NCBI GenBank assembly: GCA_034670405.1 | Contig: JAXDDX010000045.1 | Span: forward strand, 2,578,501 to 2,642,500 | Reading direction: 5' to 3' | Length of the DNA stretch: 64,000 nucleotides | Source: Hoplostethus atlanticus | Lineage: Eukaryota; Chordata; Actinopteri; Trachichthyiformes; Trachichthyidae | In this document: positions 11,560-23,108 of the stretch, piece after piece | How the letters are laid out: the number at the start of each line of letters is the position of its first letter | How positions within the stretch are numbered: the first letter of the stretch is position 1 | The notes under the pieces: model-generated | Seen by the model: the letters and a program-made list of their open reading frames with translations, nothing else | Database searches by the model: none | What the model was told of the DNA's origin: nothing | Translations under genes and position numbers: made by a program

Positions 11560-12560
11560 GATTCTGAAGAGAGAAATACGAGGAAACTAATTGTCTCTGG
11601 GTCTCCATTAGTGATTACGAGGTACCAGCCATCCCTGCTGGGGTCCACAGGAAACATCAAGACAGATGAATGAGGTCCTCAGACCAGGCCTCATGTTGTC
11701 CTCGTCTCAGCGTCTCCCCTTAAAAGACTATTTGTGTCTTACGTCCCTCGGTGTAATCAGCAGGTCAGACAGATGAGAGGCCGGGACTAACAGAGTAATG
11801 ACCGCCTCTCCCCGCCGCTCTCAAACCAGCCGGACAGCCGAGGAGTCGGTCAACTGATGGCGGCCAAAAACCTGCGGCAGGAGGCTCTGGGAGTCGGTCC
11901 AGATGTCACGGCGAGACTCCCTGATGGAAAAAAAACAACACACATCCCACCATCCTGTCACCGGTACCAGCTGTCCCCCCCACCACTCCAACCCCTGAAA
12001 TGTTCTAGGATCGCAGCCAAATGGAGCTGGAAGTCACATGTTTGGGCGCCACCGGGGACGTGGTGCGGACACGTTAAAGTGACCCCACTAACCTGCCATT
12101 TAGTCCGAACCCACAGGAGGCGGAGTTCCAGCCTCAGCGACCCACTGCGACAAAAACGACAGCAACAGCCCACCGGCCCCCGCGTTAGCTGGCAGGCCAA
12201 TTAGAAAACACCAGGCTAATTATGAAAGACAATCGTGGCCGCGGCGCCAACAGCCTCCGTCTCACGCGGCGACCGGCCTGCCGCTTTGTCTCTATCTGTC
12301 GCTCAGGACGGATGAGGCGGCGGCTCAGCAGAGCACAGCGGGCGGCGTCCAGCCATCTCCATCATCCAGAAGCTGCCGCCACTCTGTGTCTAATGCACTA
12401 ACTGTTATCATTATGCAGAGGGCCCGGCGGATGGCACACACACACTGCAGTGCATTGTGGGAGGCAGATGGGGCCTTGATGAGGCATGATGGACTGTTCC
12501 AGGACCTAGAGGAGAGCGGCGAGGTCTGAGAAGCAGAGGATGGCGGGAGGACGACTGGAC
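11560..12560. promoter_or_regulatory. GC/CpG-rich noncoding island, possible regulatory element
   Basis: This kilobase is richer in CG dinucleotides than its surroundings (for example gtggccgcggcgccaac near 12236 and cacgcggcgaccgg near 12262) and has no simple repeats or splice-bounded open frame. It also contains homeodomain-like motifs (actaattg, cattagtgattac near 11590-11620). It lies about 10 kb from either gene 3' end. An enhancer or conserved noncoding element is possible but unproven. Confidence 0.25.
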
Positions 12561-12636
12561 GACAGACAGCCTTGATTAAAGAGTCGAGCTGCTCTTTACT
12601 TCACATTTCACACTTCACACCATCTGGACAGGACGT

Positions 12637-12766
12637 CATTTAGATTACTCTAGATTACTTTAGAGTACTTTAGATTACTGTAGGTTACTTTAGATTACTT
12701 TAGATTACTCTAGGTTACTTTAGGTTACTTTAGGTTACTTTAGATTACTCTAGGTTACTTTAATCA
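12637..12766. repeat. 10-bp minisatellite (tagattactt)
   Basis: About thirteen tandem units of tagattactt / taggttactt. Confidence 0.92.
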
Positions 12767-12892
12767 TACTTGTGTTTAGTTTAGGTTTATTTCAGTTTAA
12801 CTGCATTTTTCTAAATTTCATTTGCAGTTGGACATGCAGGGACACCTGGGATGTAGTGGGAACTGAACCTCCATCATTCTGGTCGCAGGGCG

Positions 12893-13075
12893 GTCTCCAG
12901 GCCTCCAGGTCTCCAGGCCACCAAGTCTCCAGGCCTCCAGGTCACTGGGTCACCAGGCCTCCAGGTCACCAGGCCACCAGGTCACCAGGCCTCTAGGCCA
13001 CCAGGCGTTCAGGCCACCAGGTGTTCAGGCCACCAGGTCTCCAGGTGTTCAGGCCACCAGGTCTCCAGGCCACCC
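12893..13075. repeat. Degenerate short minisatellite (aggccaccaggt)
   Basis: Tandem units of about 8-9 bp built from ccaggcc / tccaggt / caccagg and gttcaggcc variants. Confidence 0.88.
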
Positions 13076-13296
13076 TGACTGCTCTATATTCTCCAGGCTT
13101 ACCTTACACCTGATGAAGGATGAATAGCCCCTTCCACCCCGGTGTGACTGTACAGCCACACTAACTCGGGGGGTTATTTATCTTGAGAGTGTTTGAGGAC
13201 CGTTCAGGTATGTGGGTCTTTAAAGCGCTGCGAAGGGGTTAGATTCATCACGCTGGTGCTTTAAGAACAAAAAACACTCAGTCATCCAAACACACA

Positions 13297-13330
<34 letters not shown>

Positions 13331-13464
13331 GTTATGCACGTGCACACATGCAAATAAACACACAACTGCTGCATAAATGCTAAAACACATATTTCATACT
13401 TTCATTCTTGTATTTCTACTTAATACCTGTGAACTTTACTCTGACACAGCTTGCCTCCATTGTG

Positions 13465-13665
13465 GCTCCTCCTTCTCAGTCTGAACCAGGAAGTGATGCT
13501 GCAGCAGAGCAGAGCGTCCCATCCCCACTACCTGAGACCGTAGATTCACCCTATTGGTCCTAATTAAATCCTGGTGTTGGTTTGGTCACTGGTGGGAAAT
13601 CTCCTCCACACAGGAAGTGACCAATCTAGACTGAAGAGAGAAATCCAGAAGTCTCTCCTGAACAG
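13465..13665 (+). repeat. Dispersed repeat, copy 1
   Basis: About 200 bp, including ctgaaccaggaagtgatg, gcagagcgtcccatcccc and ggtcactggtgggaaatc, recur in reverse complement at 44090-44280. No terminal repeats or coding motif were seen. The repeat family is not recognised. Confidence 0.75.
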
Positions 13666-13944
13666 AGAAATCTGGTTAGTTCTTTGGTTTCCTTTGGTAT
13701 GAAGCATCACAGACCGATTTACTGACGTCACCACACAGGATTCTGGGTAATGAAGTTCAAACAGTTACCTCTGAAGTTTCTTAGTGCAGCTTCAACTAAA
13801 TTACAGCATGTCAGTGTCAGTGGTTTGCATGTACTGGATGTGTATTGGAGGTGTATAGATGTGTGTGTATGGATGAGTGGTTTTGGAAGCTACTGTGTTA
13901 AGACTTCTTCCATGCATTTATTATATTCTTATATTTTAGTCTTT

Positions 13945-14065
13945 TAGCTGATGTTTATCCAGAGTGACGTACAGCGAGGGGCTCAGAATCAAGCTGCTGC
14001 AGGGATCAAACCCACGAGCCTCCAGTCACGGCACGGTCTCTTGTTGTGTGTTTGGGTACATCAGC
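13945..14065 (-). mobile_element. Decayed tRNA-SINE, reverse orientation
   Basis: It begins with the complement of the GGATA-loop tail (gatgtttatccagagtgac) and is followed by a B-box-like complement (gggatcaaacccac). Confidence 0.5.
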
Positions 14066-14454
14066 TTGGAGAAGAAGACCTCTGATTCAGCAGCGGTGGA
14101 AAAGCCTTTCTGCATGGTTGGCGAAATCACAGGAGTGGAGCTGGCGCACAATTTCAAAAACTTGTCAGTGACAAACTGCAGAAGGAAGACAGAGACTCCC
14201 TGTACGGGAAGAAAGTCACTAACAATATATTCTTTCAACAGGCTTTCTGCCAAATTGGTTTCCTTTAATAAAAGTACATACCGCAGATACTTGAAACTGA
14301 GCAATCCGTTATAATCTGGCCAGTTTCTAAAGACATTCCTCTACAAATATACAGCAGCACTGTACCAGTCTGATGATGAGCCATTCCTGCAGCCAAAAAC
14401 AGGCAAAGAAGAAAACCCACAACACCATCTGCATTCTCCTGCATGTGTTCAGCC

Positions 14455-14545
14455 GCGGTTTACAGTGGGAATTGAACCCACAACAGCTTGGGTGCTCCTC
14501 CCACCGAGCTGGAGAAGATCTTTTACTTGATGAGCAGGAAGCTTT
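14455..14545 (-). mobile_element. tRNA-like SINE head remnant
   Basis: The complement of a B box (gggaattgaaccca) lies about 35 bp from a weak A-box complement (ccaccgagctgga). No tail is present. Confidence 0.4.
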
Positions 14546-14640
14546 GTTAATGTTGCTGTCAGGGAGACATGAAAGGATGCTCATTTTCTCAGCATGTACG
14601 TATTCAGTCATACGATGAGGTCATGACTTGAGGTTTGTTT

Positions 14641-15645
14641 TAGATATGAGTCTATAGTAGTCTATAGTAGTCTGTAATAGACTATAGTACTCTATAGTAG
14701 TCTGTAGTAGTCTATAGGTGTCTATAGTAGTCTGTAGTAGTCTATAGTAGTCTGTAATAGTCTATAATAGTCTGTAGTAGTCTATAGTAGTCTATAGGCG
14801 TCTGTAGTAGTTTATAGTAGTCTATAGTCGTCTATAATAGTCCATAGTCATCTGTAATAGTCTATAATAGTCTGTAGTAGTCTATAGTCATCTGTAGTAG
14901 TCTGTAATAGTCTATAATAGTCTATAATAGTCTGTAGTAGTCTATAGTAGTCTATAGTCATCTATAATAGTCTGTAGTAGTCTATAGTAGTCTGTGGTAG
15001 TGTGTAATAGTCTATCATAGTCTGTAATATTATATAATAGTCTATAGTAGTCTATAATAGTCTGTAGCAGTATATAATAGTCTGTAGTAGTCTGTAATGT
15101 CTATAGTAGTCTATAATAGTGTGTAATAGTCTGTAGTAGTCTATAGTTGTCTGTAGTAGTCTGTAGTAGTCTATAGTAGTCTATAGGCGTCTGTAGTAGT
15201 TTATAGTAGTCTATAGGCGTCTGTAGTAGTTTATAGTAGTCTATAGTCGTCTATAATAGTCCATAGTCATCTGTAATAGTCTATAATAGTCTGTAGTAGT
15301 CTATAGTCATCTGTAGTAGTCTGTAATAGTCTATAATAGTCTATAATAGTCTGTAGTAGTCTATAGTAGTCTATAGTCATCTATAATAGTCTGTAGTAGT
15401 CTATAGTAGTCTGTAGTAGTGTGTAATAGTCTATAATAGTCTGTAATATTCTATAATAGTCTATAGTAGTCTATAGTAGTCTATAATAGTCTGTAGCAGT
15501 ATATAATAGTCTGTAGTAGTCTGTAATGTCTATAGTAGTCTATAATAGTGTGTAATAGTCTGTAGTAGTCTATTGTTGTCTGTAGTAGTCTGTAGTAGTC
15601 TATAGTAGTCTATAATAGTCTATAATAGTCTGTAATAGTAGTAAA
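14641..15645. repeat. 10-bp minisatellite (tctatagtag) with higher-order duplication
   Basis: About 100 tandem units of tctatagtag / tctgtagtag / tctataatag. Marker variants (taggcg, ttatagtag, tagtcg, ccatagtcat, in that order) occur at 14791-14850 and again from about 15210, an offset of about 419 bp. A block was therefore duplicated as a whole. Confidence 0.93.
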
Positions 15646-15659
15646 TAGTAACGGCATCA

Positions 15660-16780
15660 ATAGTTCAACTGTTTTATGTATTTAAAGCTATTTTTTAGCT
15701 ATTAGCTTCTCCAACTTCCTGTCACATCCAAATGTGTCTTTCCTGTCACATTTTAAGTTATTGATTTCTTGACCCTGCAGGATCCCTCAGGATCCCTCAG
15801 GATCCCTCAGGATGCTGAATCTGTTAGTTTCATAGTTAATGAGAAAAATCCCAGACCGAGATCACGCCAAAACCTAATCAATTGATCCTGATGGGTTTTC
15901 AATACCAGACAGGTCATGTCACTTCTCTGTGATTGACAGCTCCACTGATTGATAGCTCCACTTCCAGCTCATCCTCCAAGCACGTTCAATAAAATGTATT
16001 GTCCCTACAGCGACATTTGTCTTGGACATGGAAGCCGTGGCACCAGTGACATAAAACAGTAAAACATGAAAACGGCAACGAACAGCAAACAAATCTTCAT
16101 CATCTTCAGCAGCAGCAGCAGCAACGTTCATAAGATATCTACTACCTATACCTACATATTGATCCATACTAAACCTACACCAGCTACATCACTGTGCTAA
16201 AATATTACAGTTAAGGTTAGTAAACTAAAACAGTTTGGTTAAGGTTAGAGGTTTACTTACTGCATTACATAATTGTAACTACAAATCTGACCAGGCTGTT
16301 TCTCTAGACTCTAACCCCGGTCTCTCTAGTCAGGACCCGGGGCTGCAGTAAGGATGATTGTGCAGTGGAATCAAAGATGGAGTCAAAGAGTGAGAAAACA
16401 GATTAAAGTCACACTTCACCTGGAATTCATACTTCATTCATAAGATGGGAATTAGTGTTACAGACAACCAACCTGCTGATGCTGGCATCAAGCTCTATTT
16501 AGCCTACATCACAAACTGTAAAGAATCTGGTGAATGAGGTCTGGTGTTAATTCATGTGGACACACTGCCACCCTGTGGTCAGATGATGTATGGTCACCCA
16601 ACAGATCTCAGACGATGCATCTGTTTCTCACATCGGCACCTTTGCATTTTACAATATATTCTGAAATAAAAGGAAATTGAAACAACTTTCAGTCTTCACA
16701 CATTCATCTGTTTTATTTAGCAGCACATGATCAAACAATTATTACAATTATTAAAAAAAATATTTTATGTGTTCAGAATT
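15660..16780. other. Intergenic, nothing recognised
   Basis: Only a triple ggatccctca repeat near 15780-15812 and a short cag run near 16105 stand out. Confidence 0.3.
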
Positions 16781-16789
16781 GATTATTGG

Positions 16790-17056
<267 letters not shown>

Positions 17057-17479
17057 TCAGTTTGCAGCATTTGCTGTAGGACGTAAAGTCCAGAAGGAGA
17101 TTTGGGTAAGGAAGACCAAGGGATGCATTAGAGAAGTGCTGTGGGATGTAATGGCGTCCCTCTGGAGCCTGGTGATTAATGGATAACGTGCTTCCCTTCC
17201 AGATGGCAAACCAGCGACGATGCCGCCAACAAACCAAACTCAACACAGCAGCGCATCTTAATGTCAACCACATCCCACCGATCCACATCATGGCTCAGTC
17301 GTGTTTTCCTTTTTGTCCCAGACTCTTATTTCGTTATTCCTTACTTTCATACAGTTGCTGCTACTGTTGTCCCTCACACAAGAAAAACCAAGTCATCAGT
17401 AATTAGTAAATGTATAAATGTATAACTTCCTGTGTCTTGACCTTTAAGATCAGAGGTTTAAGGCCTCGGTCACTCCAGC

Positions 17480-17530
17480 ACTATGACTGATTCTTATGTA
17501 CGTCCCTCTGGATAAGAGCTTAGTCTATAA
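17480..17530 (+). mobile_element. Decayed SINE tail
   Basis: The string cttatgtacgtccctctggataagagct resembles the conserved SINE/L2 tail with GGATA loop, with several substitutions (aligned over short blocks). Confidence 0.35.
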
Positions 17531-19470
17531 GATATTCAATCACAGTTGGGACCAAGGAAACTACACCAACACACAAGGTGACCCTCGACTGCATCATGAC
17601 CGAGAACTTCCACTTAATTGCCTTCACGCTATCAGAGCTAACGTGTTGGTATGTTACATCACTAATCCGCCTCCTATCAAATAATACCAGCAGCACAGCA
17701 AAGCAACACAGTGTCCTACTCCCTATATACTCCCTACATGTAGAATGACAAGAGAGGCTAGTCTGAAGTATAACAGGTAAAAGGAAACAAAATGCTGATT
17801 TGGCCAATGAGATTCATCATGTGGCTGTAACTTCACACGGTTAGTTCAACATCTACAATATAAATGTAAAATGTCAGAATATCACACACAACAGCCATTA
17901 TAGGATTGAGTTTGAGGAAAGCAATGCTGTCAGAAGTGCAGAAACATACATGCACATGGTAAGTGTCTGTGATCTGGATGTGAAAACAGCCAGAGCCTCC
18001 CCTGTGCTTTGATTAAAGCTGGCATTTCCCTTGCAGGAAGTGATGTTCCACCTCCAGGAACTGACAGAGGGCAGACATTGTTTTGTTGAGCAGTGTGGCA
18101 TAGAGGACCAACAGGGACTGGGGGGTGGGGGGGGCTGATGCATGCTGTGATGCCTGACAACGCAGGCTGATAGGTGAGACAAATTTGCTATTCCAGAGCA
18201 CCTAACTTGGGAGCTCATCAATGTTGAGGACGATCCCATGAGCCAAACCGGAGGCAAATCACACCTCAAGGACAGATGTGTTGGCAGTATCAAGGGAGAG
18301 ATGTTGACGGGAGGGGTCTTGGTGGCACAATGAAAAGTTTAAGCCCAAATGGGTCCCATGGGAAGCAACAGAAGGATGTCCTGAAACAAGCAAGGAGAGG
18401 CGATGCGTAGGAAAGAGCCTTTGGGCCAAAGGAAAAAGTTTGAGGCTTAATGGCTCCCTGGCTGCACTGCTGAGATAAACTCCTCAGGGAGTTCCTCCGT
18501 GAAGAAGTTGGCAGGTTATTTTGTGTTAGAAGGTTCTCTAGGGAGGACAAATGCTGACGGTTGGCAGATTGACTGAGAAATTGTTCCAGACTGTGAATAA
18601 AACAATATAAATAAAGGAAAGGAAGAGGAACAATTGTTACGGAGCGAGACGCTGCAGCAGGAACATTATTCAATCATGAGGCATAAGACACGAAGGAAAA
18701 CACAGAGTAGCTTCTTAGTGTGAATCAAGGTGAACATGGTATTAACCCCAATCAGCAGTGACACCCTTCACATTATCAGGCCTGCATCCTCTCCCGGTAG
18801 GAACACTGGACAGCTCTCAAAGTGACCTGAAGTCTACCAATATATTACACTGCAATTAGCAGCAACAACTGGAAAGGCAAGGAAGGATTCCAGGCAGAAT
18901 TGGCTGAAGAATGTCAGCTTTCTAATGCCACAGGGATATTGCCTTACACCACACCGCCTGTTGCAATTACACCGGCTGGGAACCAGTTGGTGCCACATAA
19001 CGATGTGTGGCATTAATATCTGACCCACATGAAAGTGAAACTCAAAGACCTAAATAGATGCTGTCGACTGAGGGAGGGACTGAAAGTGATGAACTACATC
19101 GCAGGGGCACAATGTATTACAGGAGGCCTCCTCTTGCCTTCTTGTGGGAACTTCCAGATGTAAAAAGGTACCAAATCACTGGGAACATTTTATTGATAAC
19201 CAAAATGTGATGTATTGTTAACATGCAGCGAACCACAATGTACAGGAACCACAGTGGAACCACACCACCAGTGTTTTTTATGTCAACATTGGTCAAATAT
19301 TCAATGTAATTATGAAGCTACAATTATTCTTTCATTGCGGTTTTGAAGTCTAAATATGCAGCTGAGAACCTGCTGTCAATATTTCTCAGTGTAACGGCCT
19401 GTAGAGAGTTGGTGCTGTAAGGCTTTGATATGTAATATACACCCGCTTTGTAGAATTGAGCAGACATTTC
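17531..19470. other. Intergenic, nothing recognised
   Basis: Open frames up to 131 codons on the minus strand (17898-18293 and 18290-18673) show no known domain or splice structure. The compositional change from repeat-rich DNA suggests an old unrecognised insertion, but this is a guess. Confidence 0.25.
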
Positions 19471-19477
19471 TGTTTTC

Positions 19478-19590
19478 ATTACATTACAATCATTTAGCAC
19501 AAAGGTGATGGTTGACACTATGTGGGGATCGAACCCACAACCCGGAGACTGAGAGTCTCATGCTCTACCGACTGAGCTGTCCAGGTCTAG
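19478..19590 (-). mobile_element. tRNA-derived SINE lacking the tail stem-loop
   Basis: On the minus strand: gacagctcagtcggtagagc (A box), gggttgtgggttcgatcc (B box), cacatagtgtcaa, then gctaaatgattgtaatgtaatg. It is the same family as 6143-6269, but the roughly 25 bases carrying ctttggataaaagcg are absent between ctttg and tgctaaatga. Confidence 0.82.
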
Positions 19591-19766
19591 AGACCAGTAG
19601 AGACTGTGGTTGTACTGGTCAGCTCTCAGTAGAACCAGTAGAGACTGTGGTTGTACTGGTCAGCTCTCAGTAGAACCAGTAGAGACTGTGGTTGTACTGG
19701 TCAGCTCCCAGTGGAACCAGTAGAGACTGTGGTTGTAGTGGTCAGCTCCCAGTGGAACCAGTAGAG
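19587..19766. repeat. 41-bp minisatellite, about four copies
   Basis: The unit contains agagactgtggttgtactgg and tcagctctcagtagaaccag. It directly abuts the tRNA-like head of the SINE. Confidence 0.9.
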
Positions 19767-19769
19767 ACC

Positions 19770-22550
19770 TCTGCGTATGCTCTTCATTTTTAGTTATTGA
19801 TTATTGGTAACTCACTCAGCGGGGCTGGTAATCGACTGGATTGACGACTGTCTCGGCTGGTCAGCCTCTCCGTCCTCAGCTCTCTCATACATTCACGGTA
19901 AGGAAACCCTCCCTGGTGGATAAAGTTAAAACACTACTGACACCCAGTGGCTGAACCAGCAACTGCAGGAAGTAAAAACGAGGGGAATTAGAAACCATGA
20001 GTACTTAAATTTCTTTACTTAAATTAAAAAAATGTACATCACATTTTACAATAGACATCATTCTGTTTAAAAACTTTACAGCAATTTGTACAATTACAGA
20101 ATTTTATAAAATCCTTCTTTGTCAGTAAGACACAGCAGGTCACAGAGGTGTTCACAGCTATAATGTGAAAAAGACAATACAGATGCCAAAACCACAAACA
20201 TACGGATTACAAAGCAGAATAGAAAAGTACGACCACATCTACTTTCTGAGTTAAAAACTAAATGTTAGGACAGCGAAGGCAGTGTGTCCAGTTCAGTGGC
20301 TTCAGAGGCCAGTGCCGTCAGGGGCCACACATCAAACACATTAAACACATTAAACTGGCATCAACATGGCAGAAATGAGAAGGCAACACAATGCTACAGT
20401 CTGAGCCATGATGTGGACCTCCATTCATCTAACATGTTCACACTAGGGAGGTGAAAGTAGTGGGCCATGTACGAAGGACATGCCAGCCACGAGGATCGAC
20501 ACCATTCAGTCGGTGATCAGTGATGCGTTATATTTATATCCTGAAACTTAGACTGAAAACGTCCCACTGTTGAACCACATGAAGACATGAAATAAGGAGC
20601 ACTCTAATTCAACCAAATTGTCATTTTCTTCACTTGTTTGAAAAAAGACTTGAGGAATGAATATTAATATAAAACATCATTGATCCCCATGGAGATGTGA
20701 CATGACCCCGTCTTGACCCCGTTAAAGGCTAAAACATGTTTGTTTGTGTCCTTGGGTGTTCAGTCTGTCCAGATGTCCCACAATGCAATGCAGTCCCAAC
20801 GTTTCTGGTTTGGTTGTCTTGTTCCAAACCAGAAATGCTGTATTATAGTATTGTACAGCTGGACGAGCCTGGTAGCCTGAATGATGTCGGCCAGGAGGTT
20901 GAGATGCTCTGATGGTCTATTGTTTCATGGCTTCCTAGCCCTACATCCTCAGGAATCAGCTTTTATCGTGACAATGATTACATCAGACAAATATCAAATG
21001 AAGAGGCACAAAACAAAAACTTATCCTATGTCGTCTAACGGACCAGGGAGACGCCCCAACAAAGAGACTTTCTGTCAACCAACGAAGAATCTGGGCAATG
21101 ACGAAACTTGCATCTAAGGCAGAAGATGTGCTGATCTCTGAAATCATGAAACATCGTATAAAATTTGGTCTGTATTACAAAGAAATAATAGGAAGCTACA
21201 TTAGCAGGCTGACAAAATGAGGAGAAATGATCTTCCCAGTAGGAGACTAGCCCAGTTTTCAAGCCCCCGCCGTCTCGGGGATTCAAACTGGCTTCAAGCA
21301 GTAAACTTTATCACTACAGCTTTTAACACAAAATGACAAACTAGAAAGGAAAAAACAAAGATTTGGCAATATAAGACCATCACACAGTTAGTACATTCTG
21401 TGGCTCTGACAGACAGCAAGTTGTAGTTGGCATGGACAGATACAGGGCACAAGTAGCTAGCTAGCCAATTTACTTGTTTATCTCAGGCTACATCCTAAAA
21501 CGTTGCTTCCCCGTTTAGTGCCAAACATCTTAGAATCATTTCAGGTCGATGTGTTGCTTCTGTTTGTGCCCCCAGTTAAATTAAAATAACTGTGTATCTG
21601 GAGGGACCCACCAGATGGCCACAGGGGGGCGCTGTGACATCCAAGCAAACGCAAAAAAAGGGCCAGGTTTCTGTTAAATCGATTGCAGGACATTCATACA
21701 GAGTAACACTAGAGCTACTAACACCACATACAATGTGATTATGAAGCTGAGACAGTAGTACCATAGAGAAAGCAATGACTATAAGGCGTTATGAGTCCTG
21801 TGTAGATGTTATGTCATCTGTTTGAATCCATCGGGTGAGTCCTCTCCACATCACCAGCTAGTGCTTGGCACCGACCATCAAGCCATTTGGCAAGAAAAGG
21901 ATTGTTAGTAAAATAGATCGGACAGAAGCACAACCAGATGAATACTACGGATGATTCCATTAATGATTAAAAGGTTTCTTATTTTATAAGTAATCATAGT
22001 TAATCATTTCAATAATATTCAATAGCAAGTCATTTTGTCAGGTGTCAGTCTCCGTTACTCCAACGGTAGTTAGGTGTCATTTTTATTCAACTCGTCAGAA
22101 TCAATTGAGCTCAAAAGATCACTAATGCCATGATCAAACACCCTGATCATCCCATAATACATTTATTTTGCCACAAACTGCAAAGCTGACTGTCCCAGGC
22201 TGCAGGGATAACAGATGTGTGTTTTATTACTACAGGAAGTCATTTGCTTTTAAACTGAATTTGTTCACCAGGAAGTCTAAAAAGAATCATGACAACGAAG
22301 CAGCTTGGTCAGAGGGACGGGACGCCAGGATGGTCTGGTACATCTACATTGAGCTGATGCTCCACAGCAACTTGGGCAGTGGTGGGGATCGTACCTGTGA
22401 CCTTTCTGTGACGGGACAGTCTCCAAGAGGAAACAAGTCATATTTCTGGTAAATATGGTGACTAAAATATTAAAATCTGGAAAACAAAATCCAGTGGATG
22501 CACTGAGCGACGGGAGGCTGATGCTGAGAGGAAGAGAGAGCCAGCCTCCA
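19770..22550. other. Intergenic / possible GRAMD4 3' UTR and flank
   Basis: No open gene was recognised. It is low in simple repeats and could hold the 3' untranslated region of the minus-strand GRAMD4. A tttatt (AATAAA on minus) near 22161 is one candidate signal. The B-box-like string ggtggggatcgtacctgtgacc near 22380 suggests an old SINE scrap (aligned in short blocks). Confidence 0.3.
21619..21635 (+). promoter_or_regulatory. CTCF-like motif
   Basis: ccacaggggggcgctgt fits the CTCF core (CCAC-AGGGGGCGC type) with an extra G. This is motif match only. Confidence 0.3.
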
Positions 22551-22554
22551 TCCT

Positions 22555-22668
<114 letters not shown>

Positions 22669-23000
22669 AACCCCTTCCCCCAGAACAGACAGACTTCTAA
22701 CATGTTGACATCAAAGTGTCGGATCTTCTCTGTTGGTCACTGAACCCACCACATCAGGTTCTGGGTTCTGGACCTCTATCTCCGCTAGAGAGACAGAGGC
22801 GGGGCCTCTGTGTGGGGGGGAAGTCGATGGCGAAGACAACCGTCTGGGTGAGAGTCACCGCTGACGTCTGATGTTTCGGGCACCGGAAGAGGTTACCTTT
22901 GAATAAAGTAACTAAACTGGTGCACTTGGGCAAGTCTCTGATAAAGGCAGCCATAGTGGTGCACTTCAAGTCTGTCGTGAAGGCAGCCATCTTGGAGATA

Positions 23001-23108
23001 CTAGGTCTCCGGGTTGGCGGCTGTAGCCATGGTGACAATCTTCATGTACTGTGTGAAGATGGCTTCAAAGGCCTCGTCTCGGTGAACCATGGCACCAAAC
23101 ACCAAAGG
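23001..23108 (-). CDS. gramd4: gramd4 terminal coding exon 18 (aa 545-579)
   Basis: It encodes [20 protein letters not shown], then [15 protein letters not shown] and TAG at 23003-23001. The acceptor is cctctcag. Confidence 0.96.
   Translation of the reverse strand, partial: PLVFGAMVHRDEAFEAIFTQYMKIVTMATAANPET

Noticed and set aside
11857-12204. 115-codon frame in the GC-rich island
   Set aside because: Open on both strands because of composition; no domain or splice context.
19478-19590. tRNA gene on the minus strand
   Set aside because: The same SINE family, without a closed cloverleaf.
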